From the IMG/VR virus record IMGVR_UViG_3300021957_008066, positions 1 to 64,000 of that record: a stretch of 64,000 nucleotides of DNA; one strand, written 5' to 3'. Below are positions 51,101 to 59,247 of the stretch, in pieces. Position 1 is the first letter of the stretch. Each line of letters starts with the position of its first letter. This stretch comes from a virus. Made by a program: the position numbers and the translations under genes. Below the pieces are notes generated by a model. That model was not told the origin of the DNA, ran no database searches, and saw only the letters and a program-made list of their open reading frames with translations.

Positions 51101-52575
51101 TTTTTATTAAACACGTTTACAATATCTTTATCGTCTTCTTTACTGATGTTCATTATGTCAAGTAAATCGTATAGATAAGATCTTATATGATCTATGGGTT
51201 CATTTTCTTTGTAGTCCTTCAATTTCTTATCTTTTAAACTGGTCATGACTTCTTTTCTCGTGCGCCCTGCTATTTCCATCAACTGAGTGTACGTTAAAGA
51301 CTTATAATTTCTATTAACTTGTTTGGCTGTTAATTTGGCTGTTAAACCAAGTAACGCTGCGCCTTCCATAGCATCAGATAGATTTGTGTCTGTCACTTTA
51401 TCGAAATGGCGGTATACTAATTCCCAGAAGTCATCATCATCCCCCACTTGAAGACCCATGTCCTTTATGCACTGTTCAAATCTCTCCTTGGTATCCCAAA
51501 CTGGGTGTAGAGTGACATACTTGTAGAAAGCCCCTATTTTATTTTTGTCTCCCATCTTTGTTTTAATCTTCTCTAGTATTATGTCTACTCCCTCCTCGTC
51601 GTCGTAAATATGTCTTGTCTCTTCTTTAACTTTTTTCTTAATAATATCACAAACGTCACTGTAACTGAAATATGTTTGATTTTCTTCGTTTACCATGACC
51701 AAACGGCTTTCATCGTACATCCTTTCTTTAGCATAGACTTCTAGAATGAGGGGGTCCATATCTTTTTTATGAACAAAAAAGTTTTTTTTCATCATTTGGA
51801 CCTTTTTGGCAATGTCTTGCCTGTCAGCCAGACGATAGTCTTCTGAAAAAAATTTGTTAGGGTTGCTGAATGTTATGTACCAATTACCTGCAATGAAGAC
51901 CATGTAATGGTCCGAAATGAGCTCTGCTGCAAAGCATTCTAAACCAATGTTTGAATCCATTATTTTTGGGTTCAAAAAATCACGTCTAATTTTTCTTAAA
52001 TTAATACTGTCTGATGATACCCAACTTTTCACAATTTGATCCTCATCATAAGTACTACTTGCTTTGTCGTATTTGATCTGATTTCCACTTGCAAGACGAA
52101 TGATGTTGTATTCTAATATACCATCATACGATATATTTTTTGTACGCCGGTCCTGTTTGGGTGGTACATAATCAAAGTTAGCCTCTCCAGATGCAAGTAT
52201 AAATCCGTCTGACTTCATTTGTTTTTTCTTTACCATTTTATATGAATCTGTGTATTTTTGATACTGATTAACATACGTGCCTTTTCCGCCTCCTACGTTT
52301 TTAAAGTAACCTGCAACCACTGATTCTCTAGATTTTCTGTCTATTCTTATTTTAATGTGACTATTAAGCCTTTCTTTTGCATATGGTAGTCTTAACTTGT
52401 AAAAAAATCCATCGTGTGCAACGACAGAGCTTAAAGACATGGTTTGATACCATGTTATCGAACTTTTAAATGTTTTTTGAGAACTCTTTCCTGTAGTGAC
52501 CTGCTTGTAAACTACTGGTATTGACATTTCTTCATCACCCACTGTAATTGTAATCATTTCATTTGACTCATCCAT
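48145..52575 (-). CDS. 1476-aa protein with OTU and Josephin-like deubiquitinase domains and SUMO-interaction-like motifs
   Basis: The largest protein in the window. Residues 1-910 form a long soluble, largely helical region of unknown fold. At about 910-944 lies an RGKSRGRG repeat linker. An OTU protease follows (about 960-1120): DGNCFF with catalytic C972, then WADQAIAHAA and HFYGTK with H1114. A second Cys protease resembles Josephin: SGTCAMYALNNL with C1174, GGHWTAM with H1270 and YSDS with D1291. Near the end, KIVDLSG and TVDLSDE (1366-1388) resemble SUMO-interaction motifs. Two deubiquitinases in one chain suggest editing of mixed ubiquitin chains, in the manner of a herpesvirus tegument protein, but the N-terminus has no such match. 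Confidence 0.82.
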   Translation of the reverse strand: MDESNEMITITVGDEEMSIPVVYKQVTTGKSSQKTFKSSITWYQTMSLSSVVAHDGFFYKLRLPYAKERLNSHIKIRIDRKSRESVVAGYFKNVGGGKGTYVNQYQKYTDSYKMVKKKQMKSDGFILASGEANFDYVPPKQDRRTKNISYDGILEYNIIRLASGNQIKYDKASSTYDEDQIVKSWVSSDSINLRKIRRDFLNPKIMDSNIGLECFAAELISDHYMVFIAGNWYITFSNPNKFFSEDYRLADRQDIAKKVQMMKKNFFVHKKDMDPLILEVYAKERMYDESRLVMVNEENQTYFSYSDVCDIIKKKVKEETRHIYDDEEGVDIILEKIKTKMGDKNKIGAFYKYVTLHPVWDTKERFEQCIKDMGLQVGDDDDFWELVYRHFDKVTDTNLSDAMEGAALLGLTAKLTAKQVNRNYKSLTYTQLMEIAGRTRKEVMTSLKDKKLKDYKENEPIDHIRSYLYDLLDIMNISKEDDKDIVNVFNKKLTKNGKFNIKDLQKTMLNVSRVRQGKYGLFKNLMEGTGSIPDDKDLQQKIYKEILDLKDQIKKATDELDNLANEINKLVDKRKGMGNVGDAVDQDYAADTIAPQTRVLDDKINEKQKMLEKLSPGGTDNKTIPLNRQLYAMGDTDWVLMKDALGKAGVKAINKRAQKINIVMSIEEFMDMISKFSGNLDEEKLKKELQALQSDGNPDDIKNIESRLSILAENYHNDDFKTLMSAAKYIYNNVSRNSNLETIRDLCSICSYENHNTFAENVKTTQDRSNSDWFTAEQKKDEVIYSLQKVHKFLEVMAILHFVTEYTDKNEMDMKTTTRTNGIPFALRYDFFKNGVDISKLKENTFVQLKTAKNSNFLFPRGKMIGLYDKTEETAPGNPSKYKAFPKKAKEILDLDDSVFEYGKPKEKASKKKTTGRAKSRGRAKSRGRGKSRGRGKSRGRGIGMRNERNMTTVMKAYNLERRDNTAIDGNCFFDALRLTLGLEDTASEIRNNIVDELVRILEKDPNDPISEMIQVRRRNSFVLLDKEEDAYDTKLQNYLVKMRLDGSTSDGVTWADQAIAHAAVSLYKRPIYLINNNSHRSSCINIIRKINEWDLPGYEPDNFIVLGNERDRHFYGTKKLEGFENGKLMSLYFRENMRSRLSAGPQNMWNGKPENEPGFMSPNKMQPPRSGTCAMYALNNLNIGSYNPVDLQQINGEEDWWTTREVMIALGAGVELDENGKRMDTKDTHVALELIASSKDPWDAHAQEYLNADGLMGMLFFFEPREGGHWTAMRVEYDNKYDNTFFTYSDSLQPGNDPEVTNSALTTQLSAPDMVEYLNNNEETTYGDNRWDTAIMVFQSVEHRKDFKAQITAWRTGKPKKKRKIVDLSGSSEKKVHTVDLSDESSDKEELIKLYTDIVNELTGESISYDKMKKEDKDKIWNNIQKLFQKYARKSMKKHPDKFKVLPDFNKELNLVQKKWVLRNFVALKKDASKK
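49743..49831. repeat. 18-nt tandem repeat coding RGKSRG
   Basis: Three to four tandem copies of an 18-nt unit (ctcgtcctcgactctttc) and variants code the basic linker in the OTU/Josephin protein. Confidence 0.8.
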
Positions 52576-52618
52576 TTATGTGTGACCATTGTGTATTTAT
52601 ATGTTATCTATTTAGTAA

Positions 52619-52822
52619 ATGAACGCTCAGAACGAACTGTTAAAAAATTTGATGGAGCGTGCAGGGGTTAAAAAATCTAGAAAACGAGCTAGAGACACGG
52701 TGTATCAAAAGGAAAGTATATATGTGAGATGTCCAAATACAAAGACGCGCTCCGAATCATCCGACACAGACTTGCCTTCTTCAGAGGAGAGGTCCACGAA
52801 TCATGTGGAAAGGAGTTGTTAG
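52619..52822 (+). CDS. Small basic protein, 67 aa
   Basis: Starts MNAQNELLKN with a KKSRKRARD stretch near residue 18 and a Ser/Glu-rich end. The TATA-like TATTTATATG precedes the ATG. It contains the promoter element of the following gene and overlaps it by 94 nt, so one of these frames may be short or not expressed. Function unknown. Confidence 0.4.
   Translation: MNAQNELLKNLMERAGVKKSRKRARDTVYQKESIYVRCPNTKTRSESSDTDLPSSEERSTNHVERSC
52697..52706 (+). promoter_or_regulatory. ACGGTGTATC promoter element
   Basis: Copy 23 nt before the ATG at 52729, inside the upstream frame. Confidence 0.55.
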
Positions 52823-53091
52823 CCAGAGTACTTGGAAGTGAGGACGAGTTAATTATGCTGGAAGAGATTGAAAACATGTACGAGCCCACATCTTACAAGT
52901 GGAAACCTGGAATGTATGTGGACTACATTACTCCGGAAGTGTGTCGCCACATACAACTTATTTACCTTGACAGGGGGTTAGGAAATGATGAAGGAAATGA
53001 CAACACATCTGGACAAGAGGCTTCAGAAAATACAGAATTTATTAGAGGAGGGGAATCGGAACATAAACGACTCAAGACAAGAGCTGACTGA
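52729..53091 (+). CDS. Hypothetical protein, 120 aa
   Basis: Starts MSKYKDALRI. Helical, acidic, with a Lys/Arg end (HKRLKTRAD). The promoter element at 52697 supports the start. It overlaps the tail-anchored gene by 107 nt in another frame. Unrecognised. Confidence 0.52.
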   Translation: MSKYKDALRIIRHRLAFFRGEVHESCGKELLARVLGSEDELIMLEEIENMYEPTSYKWKPGMYVDYITPEVCRHIQLIYLDRGLGNDEGNDNTSGQEASENTEFIRGGESEHKRLKTRAD

Positions 53092-53272
53092 AGAGATAGG
53101 GCATTTACACGTAAAGGTTGATAGAGTTCAAGATACAGTTACTTATATTAAGAAGAAAATGACTAGAATGACTCCTACTCGCCTCGGGATTCTACTGGTC
53201 CTAATATTCGTTTTATGGATCTGGTCACTATACTGGTTTGGTGCTGTAAAGTTGAATTTATCAGATAAATAA
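52985..53272 (+). CDS. Tail-anchored coiled-coil protein, SNARE-like layout
   Basis: The 95-aa protein has a charged heptad helix (about residues 5-62, with hydrophobic positions near L8, L12, I15, L19, I26, V43 and V46), a short basic segment, and a C-terminal TM helix (residues 66-86, LGILLVLIFVLWIW) with a 6-residue end. This is the topology of a SNARE protein, and EELTEEIGHLHVKVD is reminiscent of Qb/Qc SNAREs. The zero-layer Gln/Arg cannot be placed with confidence, so it could be any tail-anchored coiled-coil protein. Confidence 0.55.
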   Translation: MMKEMTTHLDKRLQKIQNLLEEGNRNINDSRQELTEEIGHLHVKVDRVQDTVTYIKKKMTRMTPTRLGILLVLIFVLWIWSLYWFGAVKLNLSDK

Positions 53273-53897
53273 GGTCGGCAACTATGTACACGCCTGTGAA
53301 AATCATAATGTACAGACTGTCGTACATGATTAGCACATACACATGTTGGACAATAAGTGCTACCCACACATATTGGAATAGTTCTATATTTTGTTGGTTT
53401 AGACCCATGATGAGAGTGTGGACAACGAATTGAGTATATCCAAATATCCTAGTTGCGTCTTCAGAATATGTAAACAGCCCAGCGTATACAAAATCATGGA
53501 AAAATAAAATGTAAACACATGTAGTGTAAACATATTTTAAAAATTTTACTCGTTTCTTTTCAAACAAACTTTTTGCCTGGGTTATCATGAGGACAAGCTG
53601 TATTAGTATAACGAATACATTTGTTAGACACTCACCAAAAAAAACTGCTCCTTCTTTTGTAGGAAAGAAAAAATACCTCCAAGTCCGTATTGCACTGATC
53701 ACCCATGCCAATCCTGAACACACAGCTGCCAAACCTAATAACCCTGAAGCCAGATAACGTATACGTTCGTATGGGTACAGGGTATAGAAGAGCAATGCAA
53801 TCTGTGCTACAGCGTTTGGATAGTGGTATATAGTAAGTGTGTTAAAGGATGAGGAAATGCTAACCAAAAACAATTGAGTGAATACAAAGGTAAGCAT
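53175..53897 (-). CDS. Multi-pass membrane protein, 240 aa
   Basis: About seven hydrophobic segments. Starts MLTFVFTQLF. The promoter element TATACGGTGTA at 53923-53933 read from the other strand, TGTACACCGTATA, lies 25-35 nt upstream. Its C-terminus overlaps the tail-anchored gene by 98 nt in convergent orientation. No motif recognised. Confidence 0.55.
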   Translation of the reverse strand: MLTFVFTQLFLVSISSSFNTLTIYHYPNAVAQIALLFYTLYPYERIRYLASGLLGLAAVCSGLAWVISAIRTWRYFFFPTKEGAVFFGECLTNVFVILIQLVLMITQAKSLFEKKRVKFLKYVYTTCVYILFFHDFVYAGLFTYSEDATRIFGYTQFVVHTLIMGLNQQNIELFQYVWVALIVQHVYVLIMYDSLYIMIFTGVYIVADLIYLINSTLQHQTSIVTRSIKRILGPVESRGE

Positions 53898-53924
53898 TTT
53901 ATAATTGTTCTGGACCTTAAATAT

Positions 53925-53934
53925 ACGGTGTACA
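53925..53934 (+). promoter_or_regulatory. ACGGTGTACA promoter element
   Basis: Copy 26 nt before the PrimPol ATG; it also flanks the divergent membrane gene. Confidence 0.55.
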
Positions 53935-53960
53935 TAAGGAAATGTAATTGTAAGTAAAAT

Positions 53961-54857
53961 ATGTTGCGTCTTAAGGATGTAGTACCAAAGCCCGACGAAA
54001 AAATTTATTCAATGGATGTAAGTAGAAAAGGTGCCAAGCAGTTTATGGCACGCACTCTGCCATCTATGTGGTCTCTGATGCAGAGTGGGGACAGAAATTA
54101 CTGTGAGATCATTGAGGATCGCCCCTGTCACATGTTTTTTGACTTGGACGATGGGGATGTGAGAGAGCAGTGGAGTGTACTTGAAAAAATGCTGGACAAA
54201 ATGTTTCATGCTCTTCGAGAACACATAGGCACGGTGCAGTACATGTTTCTAGATGCTTCGAAAGGAAAGAAGCAAAGTGCACACATTATTGTAATGGCTG
54301 AAAAATATCTGCTTGAATCACCTGTTCAAGGTAGAGCATTGTACCAGAGGTTGGTGGACATTTATGGTGAAGATGTCCCTAAAATAGATTTAGGTGTGTA
54401 TACTAGAAACAGATGTTTCCGCATGCTTGGAAATTCAAAGTATGGTCAGGACCGCCCCCTTATAGGGTTAGAATGGACTATGGAAAACTGGGTTAGAACA
54501 CTGGTGCAACCAGTTCGTTCAAAAGATGTTGTTTCACTAGGTCTTCAAAAAGTTACAAGTGCTCCCATGCGCAATAGTATGGTTCCACCGTGTGTGGAGG
54601 CTGTCTTAGACTGGGCTGGTGCATCAGAATACAGGTGGAAAAATGATCTGGAATGGGTTTGGGGTGGTCACCTACAAAAAGGTGTGTGCAAACTGGCTGG
54701 ACGCATGCATAGGAAAAACAACAGATACTATATTTACAAAGCCCCAGATGTGTTCACAGTAGGATGCCACCATTGTCACAAGAGATACAATGAAGCTATA
54801 CCTGACGATATTCAAGAACCTGTCATGAAATTTTTAAATCAAATCATTAAGCTTTGA
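53961..54857 (+). CDS. Archaeo-eukaryotic primase-polymerase (PrimPol-like)
   Basis: The 298-aa protein shows AEP motif I HMFFDLDDGD (D61, D63), motif II KKQSAHIIV (S106-A-H108), and the motif III region KIDLGVYTRNRCFRMLG. A zinc knuckle near the end (CHHCHK) matches the PrimPol C-terminal zinc region. It should make primers or re-prime synthesis. Length and layout fit CCDC111-type PrimPol rather than the herpesvirus UL52 (over 1000 aa). A promoter element precedes it. Confidence 0.85.
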   Translation: MLRLKDVVPKPDEKIYSMDVSRKGAKQFMARTLPSMWSLMQSGDRNYCEIIEDRPCHMFFDLDDGDVREQWSVLEKMLDKMFHALREHIGTVQYMFLDASKGKKQSAHIIVMAEKYLLESPVQGRALYQRLVDIYGEDVPKIDLGVYTRNRCFRMLGNSKYGQDRPLIGLEWTMENWVRTLVQPVRSKDVVSLGLQKVTSAPMRNSMVPPCVEAVLDWAGASEYRWKNDLEWVWGGHLQKGVCKLAGRMHRKNNRYYIYKAPDVFTVGCHHCHKRYNEAIPDDIQEPVMKFLNQIIKL

Positions 54858-55315
54858 ATACTTTCTTTATACATAATTTTATAAGTGTTCACCCAGTGGG
54901 AGTTCAACAGACGACTTGCACTGAATGTTTCTCCGTGTAAGTACCAAGGCTGCTCTTTTAGCCACTCTAGAACAAGTCCACACATAAATTTAGGAAAATG
55001 GCGTAATCTGTAGTAATGGAACCATTTTACAGCTATGTCTGTATGTACACACAAATGCACATCATTTGTGATTATTTGAACACCATTTGTGACACCCAGT
55101 GTCTTCCCAGATGAACAACATCGTGAGTTTAAGGGCACTGAGTTCATCTGTGTCACATATGATGAATTGTGAATGTACAGGAGTTCTGGACAAGAGTTTT
55201 CCATAAATTTAGCGCATACCTTTACACGTTCGTTTGTCATAGATTGTAACTCTTTTGTGTTTGGTTCTAGTTGACCACATAGCACTTTGTAAATATATGT
55301 AACAAAAAAGTCCAT
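54839..55315 (-). CDS. Hypothetical protein, 158 aa
   Basis: Starts MDFFVTYIYK. Contains CCSSGKTLG and a helical C-terminal half (WFHYYRLRHF, LEWLKEQPWY). The upstream GTGTATAAGTA (55330-55340) supports the ATG at 55315 rather than 55345. Overlaps the PrimPol end by 19 nt. Function unknown. Confidence 0.55.
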   Translation of the reverse strand: MDFFVTYIYKVLCGQLEPNTKELQSMTNERVKVCAKFMENSCPELLYIHNSSYVTQMNSVPLNSRCCSSGKTLGVTNGVQIITNDVHLCVHTDIAVKWFHYYRLRHFPKFMCGLVLEWLKEQPWYLHGETFSASRLLNSHWVNTYKIMYKESIQSLMI

Positions 55316-55349
55316 ATCTAAGAATACATGTTTACTTATACACATGCTT

Positions 55350-55853
55350 TCACAGTATCTTTGCGCGTGAAATGGTCATAGATGCCTTTGGTAGGTTAAA
55401 TGAAATATTAAAACCTTCTTGTTCAATATGTTTTAGTATTGGATATGTTAAACACTCGATGTTTTTGACAATAAGATAATTATTTTCAATCTCAGTCTCA
55501 AACTCACATATATCTTCAATACCTAATAACACACGTACAGCTGCATCAAACTTCCCACACTCGTATTTTTCTGGAATGTTTCCTTTGAATATCTCAATTG
55601 CAATCCTTCTTTTCTTTCTTGAGGCACCGGACTTTAAACACTCTATATAAACACCATGTTTCAGGTCTACCTCTATGCCAACTGGGGTTTTAAGGTCTTG
55701 AGTATCGTGCATGGTTTTCAAAGAGAATTCGTCGGGGTGGATGATAATCTTGAATCTGGATGGTGTTTCAGACAACTTATATTTACTTACTTTGAATAAA
55801 GTTAGAATATCTTCTAGATATTTCGTGTCTTCAGGTAACATCTCCTCGGACAT
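55350..55853 (-). CDS. Hypothetical protein, 167 aa
   Basis: Starts MSEEMLPEDTK. Mixed alpha/beta with KSGASRKKRR near residue 75-83 (nuclear-signal-like). No family recognised. Confidence 0.5.
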   Translation of the reverse strand: MSEEMLPEDTKYLEDILTLFKVSKYKLSETPSRFKIIIHPDEFSLKTMHDTQDLKTPVGIEVDLKHGVYIECLKSGASRKKRRIAIEIFKGNIPEKYECGKFDAAVRVLLGIEDICEFETEIENNYLIVKNIECLTYPILKHIEQEGFNISFNLPKASMTISRAKIL

Positions 55854-55886
55854 TTAAGCATATAAATAGTATCACCATCTATTCAA

Positions 55887-57254
55887 ATGATACTAGGGCT
55901 CTGTGCCATAGTCGTTGGAAATGTGTTTGTGTGGAGTTCTGATGAAGAAACAACACAGTTTTTTTCAGGTTGGGTGTTAGGCATAATTGCACTTATATTG
56001 GCACCTTCATTTCCTAGGATACCTAAAATTATTCTGACATCTATAGCATGTGTATATGTCGTTACTAATGAACAGAAACTCACCACCCCCGCACCTTTGA
56101 TAAATTGCCTGAATGGGGAATCGAGGGTTATTGGGGGTGAACTCAAATGTGTTTGTATCCCCCCATATGTTGGTGAGGCGTGTAATGAGTGTCCCCCGGG
56201 TGCTATTAATGTAGGTAACGAAACACACGACATATGCTATACTTGTAAATACCAGTATGTGTTTCCCCACTGCACAAAAATGCAACCGGGGTATGAATCA
56301 GAACACAAATGCTATGATCGATGGGTACCATCATGTAGAAACGATAACTCCATTTCTTTACCTATTTTATTCGATAAGACATATGAAAATGTTGAAGGAG
56401 ACAGAAATCTGCTATATGATGTGTCTGAAACTATGTGCATGAATGATTATGATGGTTCTGTGTATTGTGACAAATGCAAGGATAACCATGCTGGACCAGA
56501 CTGTTGTCCTGACGGTAAGTATGGTCAAGGGTGTAGTAAAGATGTACCAAAATGTAATGGTGACCTCGATTACAATGCAAAGCTTCAAAAGAATACGATT
56601 CCGACAGGATACTCTCTCGTAGATCCACAAATATGTTATAATGCATCTTGTACATGTGGTGGCGAATTTATAGGAGATTCTTTATGTGCATCTAATTTTT
56701 GTGTGAATGGAAAATGTGCAGATATATCTAGGGTACCAGAGTATAGGTTCAGATGTCAGTGTGATGTGGGAGTTGGACCAGATTGTGTTACACCACCATG
56801 TTACGGTGGTACTAGAATGTGGGCAGGTAAAGGTTTATGCAGATGTAACGCGAAACACACTGATTCGTTTGAAGGGATGATTTTTGATGCTTGTGAGAAA
56901 CAAACAGATGGAAAGTGTTATCCCGACCTTTTTGGTGAGAGCTGTAAAGAGTGCCAGTGTGCTGTAGATATTAAGAATGCTTCAAAAACTCGTCAGTGTC
57001 CTAAAACTCACTATGGTGTGTTTGAAAGAGATTTTAGAACGAAAGAATTTGTAGAAACCGATGAACAGAAATGCATGGTCTCAGGAACGTGTACGAATAA
57101 ACCAGACGACTGTGGGGATGTTGACGAAGGCTCAGATAGGTGTACGCTGTTTACAAACCCTCAGACGTTCTCTGCCATCTTGTTTAGTGGAAACAACTGC
57201 ACAGACACAAAGGACTCGAAGTGCAGAGTTTGGGAACCTTGTAGACCTACATGA
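55887..57254 (+). CDS. Membrane-anchored EGF-like Cys-rich protein
   Basis: The 455-aa protein begins with two hydrophobic segments (about 1-16 and 25-60). The rest has more than 50 Cys with EGF-like spacing (CVCIPPYVGEACNECPPGA, CDKCKDNHAGPDCC, CQCDVGVGPDC), several sequons, and the glycine-aromatic-C pattern of EGF modules. It should be exposed outside the membrane or in the secretory lumen. Viral attachment or mimicry of a host ligand is possible. No defined family. Confidence 0.7.
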   Translation: MILGLCAIVVGNVFVWSSDEETTQFFSGWVLGIIALILAPSFPRIPKIILTSIACVYVVTNEQKLTTPAPLINCLNGESRVIGGELKCVCIPPYVGEACNECPPGAINVGNETHDICYTCKYQYVFPHCTKMQPGYESEHKCYDRWVPSCRNDNSISLPILFDKTYENVEGDRNLLYDVSETMCMNDYDGSVYCDKCKDNHAGPDCCPDGKYGQGCSKDVPKCNGDLDYNAKLQKNTIPTGYSLVDPQICYNASCTCGGEFIGDSLCASNFCVNGKCADISRVPEYRFRCQCDVGVGPDCVTPPCYGGTRMWAGKGLCRCNAKHTDSFEGMIFDACEKQTDGKCYPDLFGESCKECQCAVDIKNASKTRQCPKTHYGVFERDFRTKEFVETDEQKCMVSGTCTNKPDDCGDVDEGSDRCTLFTNPQTFSAILFSGNNCTDTKDSKCRVWEPCRPT

Positions 57255-57756
57255 ACTCTAAAACCCAACCAGCGCTATATTTTTCTAGAAACTCGTGGTG
57301 GCGTATTATCTTAGACAATTTGCGTTCGACTTCCCAGTCTGCAGGGAACTGAAGTGCATCCACCCAGCCAAATGCATCGTCTGTGTTCGTATTACGTACA
57401 AGAGTTACTAAAGACTCGTGAAAATTTCTATTTCCAGTAATACGATTCACGATTAGTTGCGCTGCTGGGAGAATGGAGTCCTCTATAGTCACATCAATGC
57501 CAGGAGTTTTACATAAAGATTCCATTAGCACTTCTTTCCATCCCTCTAGAGATTTTGTACACATCTCCTTTAAATCATAGTTTACAGTATGACGAAGTAT
57601 AGTTGTCCGACATGTTGGGCATGTTGTATTGTTTCGTCTATCAATATATTCATCTGCACATGTTTTACATAACCCATGTGAACAAGGTTGAAGTATGTAA
57701 GGTATGCGTTGACCACTGTATCTATTGTGACATATTGGACACCTTGGGGTTGTCAT
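57247..57756 (-). CDS. RING-finger protein, putative E3 ubiquitin ligase
   Basis: The 169-aa protein opens with a C3HC4 RING: C6, C9, C25, H27, C30, C33, C46, C49 (PRCPICH, CSHGLCKTC, CPTCR). A helical C-terminal region follows, likely substrate-binding. Ubiquitin ligase activity is family inference. Overlaps the EGF-like gene end by 8 nt. Confidence 0.88.
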   Translation of the reverse strand: MTTPRCPICHNRYSGQRIPYILQPCSHGLCKTCADEYIDRRNNTTCPTCRTTILRHTVNYDLKEMCTKSLEGWKEVLMESLCKTPGIDVTIEDSILPAAQLIVNRITGNRNFHESLVTLVRNTNTDDAFGWVDALQFPADWEVERKLSKIIRHHEFLEKYSAGWVLEFM

Positions 57757-57795
57757 TGGTTAGATTGATGTTATTACTTATACGTGTATAGAATA

Positions 57796-57805
57796 ACGGT
57801 GTATA
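57796..57805 (+). promoter_or_regulatory. ACGGTGTATA promoter element
   Basis: Copy followed by AA, 23 nt before the ATG of the HtrA-like protease. Confidence 0.6.
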
Positions 57806-57828
57806 AAGGCGATTTAGTGTTCTCAAAG

Positions 57829-59247
57829 ATGGAAAAACTTCGTCGTTGTATTCTTCAAGTCAATGTCATATGCTCTGAACCAGACGAACAAGACCCTAGG
57901 AAAATATTAGATGTCAACGAGTACCAGGGAACCTGTTTTAGAGTGAATGCAGGGTTCCTTTCTAAACTACCCTTCTTTTCAGAAGACAAAATTTTTTTCG
58001 TGACAAACTTTCATGTGTGTGACGATGCAGACGACCGTCTGGTTTATCTTCGAACAGCATCTATGGGTAAATCCATGTTTACAGCCTTTGTAGAGGCTGT
58101 AGTGCCCAAGCTGGATGTTGCCATACTATCCATTAGTCCCGAAACAAAACATGAAAAATGGTTTCTTTCCGAACTCCCTAACAAATATTTGAACAATATT
58201 AAAACAGCAGAGCTTTGTCCAACACGGATTTCCAGCAAGACCCGTAAAGTATCTACCATTGGGTTTCCACAAGGATTAGAAAATCAGGTCTCGTCGGGGT
58301 GGTTAGCAGGGAGAGGAAGTGACGAGGAGGAGATGCTACAGTTAAATATGAGTATCAATAGTGGGAACTCAGGTGGACCACTTTTCGACGACAAAGGACG
58401 AGTCATTGGAATATGTACAAGTACATTAGGGTGTGCAGAGGCTATTGCATTCGCTGTACCTGCATATAGTGTGATCAACTATTTCCTAAAGTTTTACACT
58501 GCACCATATGGGTACTTTCCAGTGTGGGGGTTTTCTTTACTCCCAATGACAGATGCTTTTAAGAAAGTTCACAGGATTCGAGGCACTGGGGCTGTGGTGA
58601 ATGAAGTGCATCCGATGTCTTGCATGTGTAATATATTAAAATCAGGTGATGTCATCCATTCTGTAGGTGGTCATGAACTAGATATGTTTGGGTTGATGAA
58701 AGATAATACACGAGGAAGTAAGATTACCATTCACAATACCGAGTTCATCATGTCTCTGGATACATCTGTAGAGATCTCATACTCTAGGAAAGGTATGAAA
58801 AAGAAAATAAATGTAACACCAACGCCCATTCGGTATAAAGTGACAGACAACTACAAGGAATGGTGCCCACGCAAGGTAATAGAGTTCGGACCTTTCATCT
58901 TTCAGAATTTGTCCACAAATCTAATGACCTCGGAAGAAATACCCACATGCAAAAACATCAAAATGTTGGGACAAATTGAAATGACCAAAAGCATTAAAGA
59001 AATGGTGGTGATCAGTAAGATTGATCCAAACAGCTATGTTGCTTCTTTAGAAAAACCAGAGGAATATGACGAACTCATTAGCATCAATAGGACAAAGATA
59101 AAAGGAATGGACGATGTGAAGAAAGCATGTGATGCAGTCAAACAGATGCACAAGGGAGGGGAAAAATACTTTAGCATGAGGACGAGTTCAGGAGAAATGT
59201 GGTTTACAATAAGTAAAGTATTAACTAAAAAAAGAAAAAGAAATTAG
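57829..59247 (+). CDS. HtrA/Deg-like serine protease with PDZ-type repeats
   Basis: The 472-aa protein starts MEKLRRCILQ. Triad residues are in place: H62 (NFHVC), D96 (KLDVAIL) and S181 (GNSGGPL). The region after residue 260 has two PDZ-like parts (VNEVHPMSCMCNILKSGDVI and, near 390, VVISKIDPNSYVASL). No signal peptide or TM is seen, so it would act in cytosol or nucleus, as plant Deg-type proteases do. Targets unknown. A longer frame reaching 57784 starts before the promoter and is rejected. Confidence 0.88.
   Translation: MEKLRRCILQVNVICSEPDEQDPRKILDVNEYQGTCFRVNAGFLSKLPFFSEDKIFFVTNFHVCDDADDRLVYLRTASMGKSMFTAFVEAVVPKLDVAILSISPETKHEKWFLSELPNKYLNNIKTAELCPTRISSKTRKVSTIGFPQGLENQVSSGWLAGRGSDEEEMLQLNMSINSGNSGGPLFDDKGRVIGICTSTLGCAEAIAFAVPAYSVINYFLKFYTAPYGYFPVWGFSLLPMTDAFKKVHRIRGTGAVVNEVHPMSCMCNILKSGDVIHSVGGHELDMFGLMKDNTRGSKITIHNTEFIMSLDTSVEISYSRKGMKKKINVTPTPIRYKVTDNYKEWCPRKVIEFGPFIFQNLSTNLMTSEEIPTCKNIKMLGQIEMTKSIKEMVVISKIDPNSYVASLEKPEEYDELISINRTKIKGMDDVKKACDAVKQMHKGGEKYFSMRTSSGEMWFTISKVLTKKRKRN

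Noticed and set aside
53961-54857. Herpesvirus UL52-type primase
   Set aside because: The length and zinc knuckle fit the short PrimPol type better.
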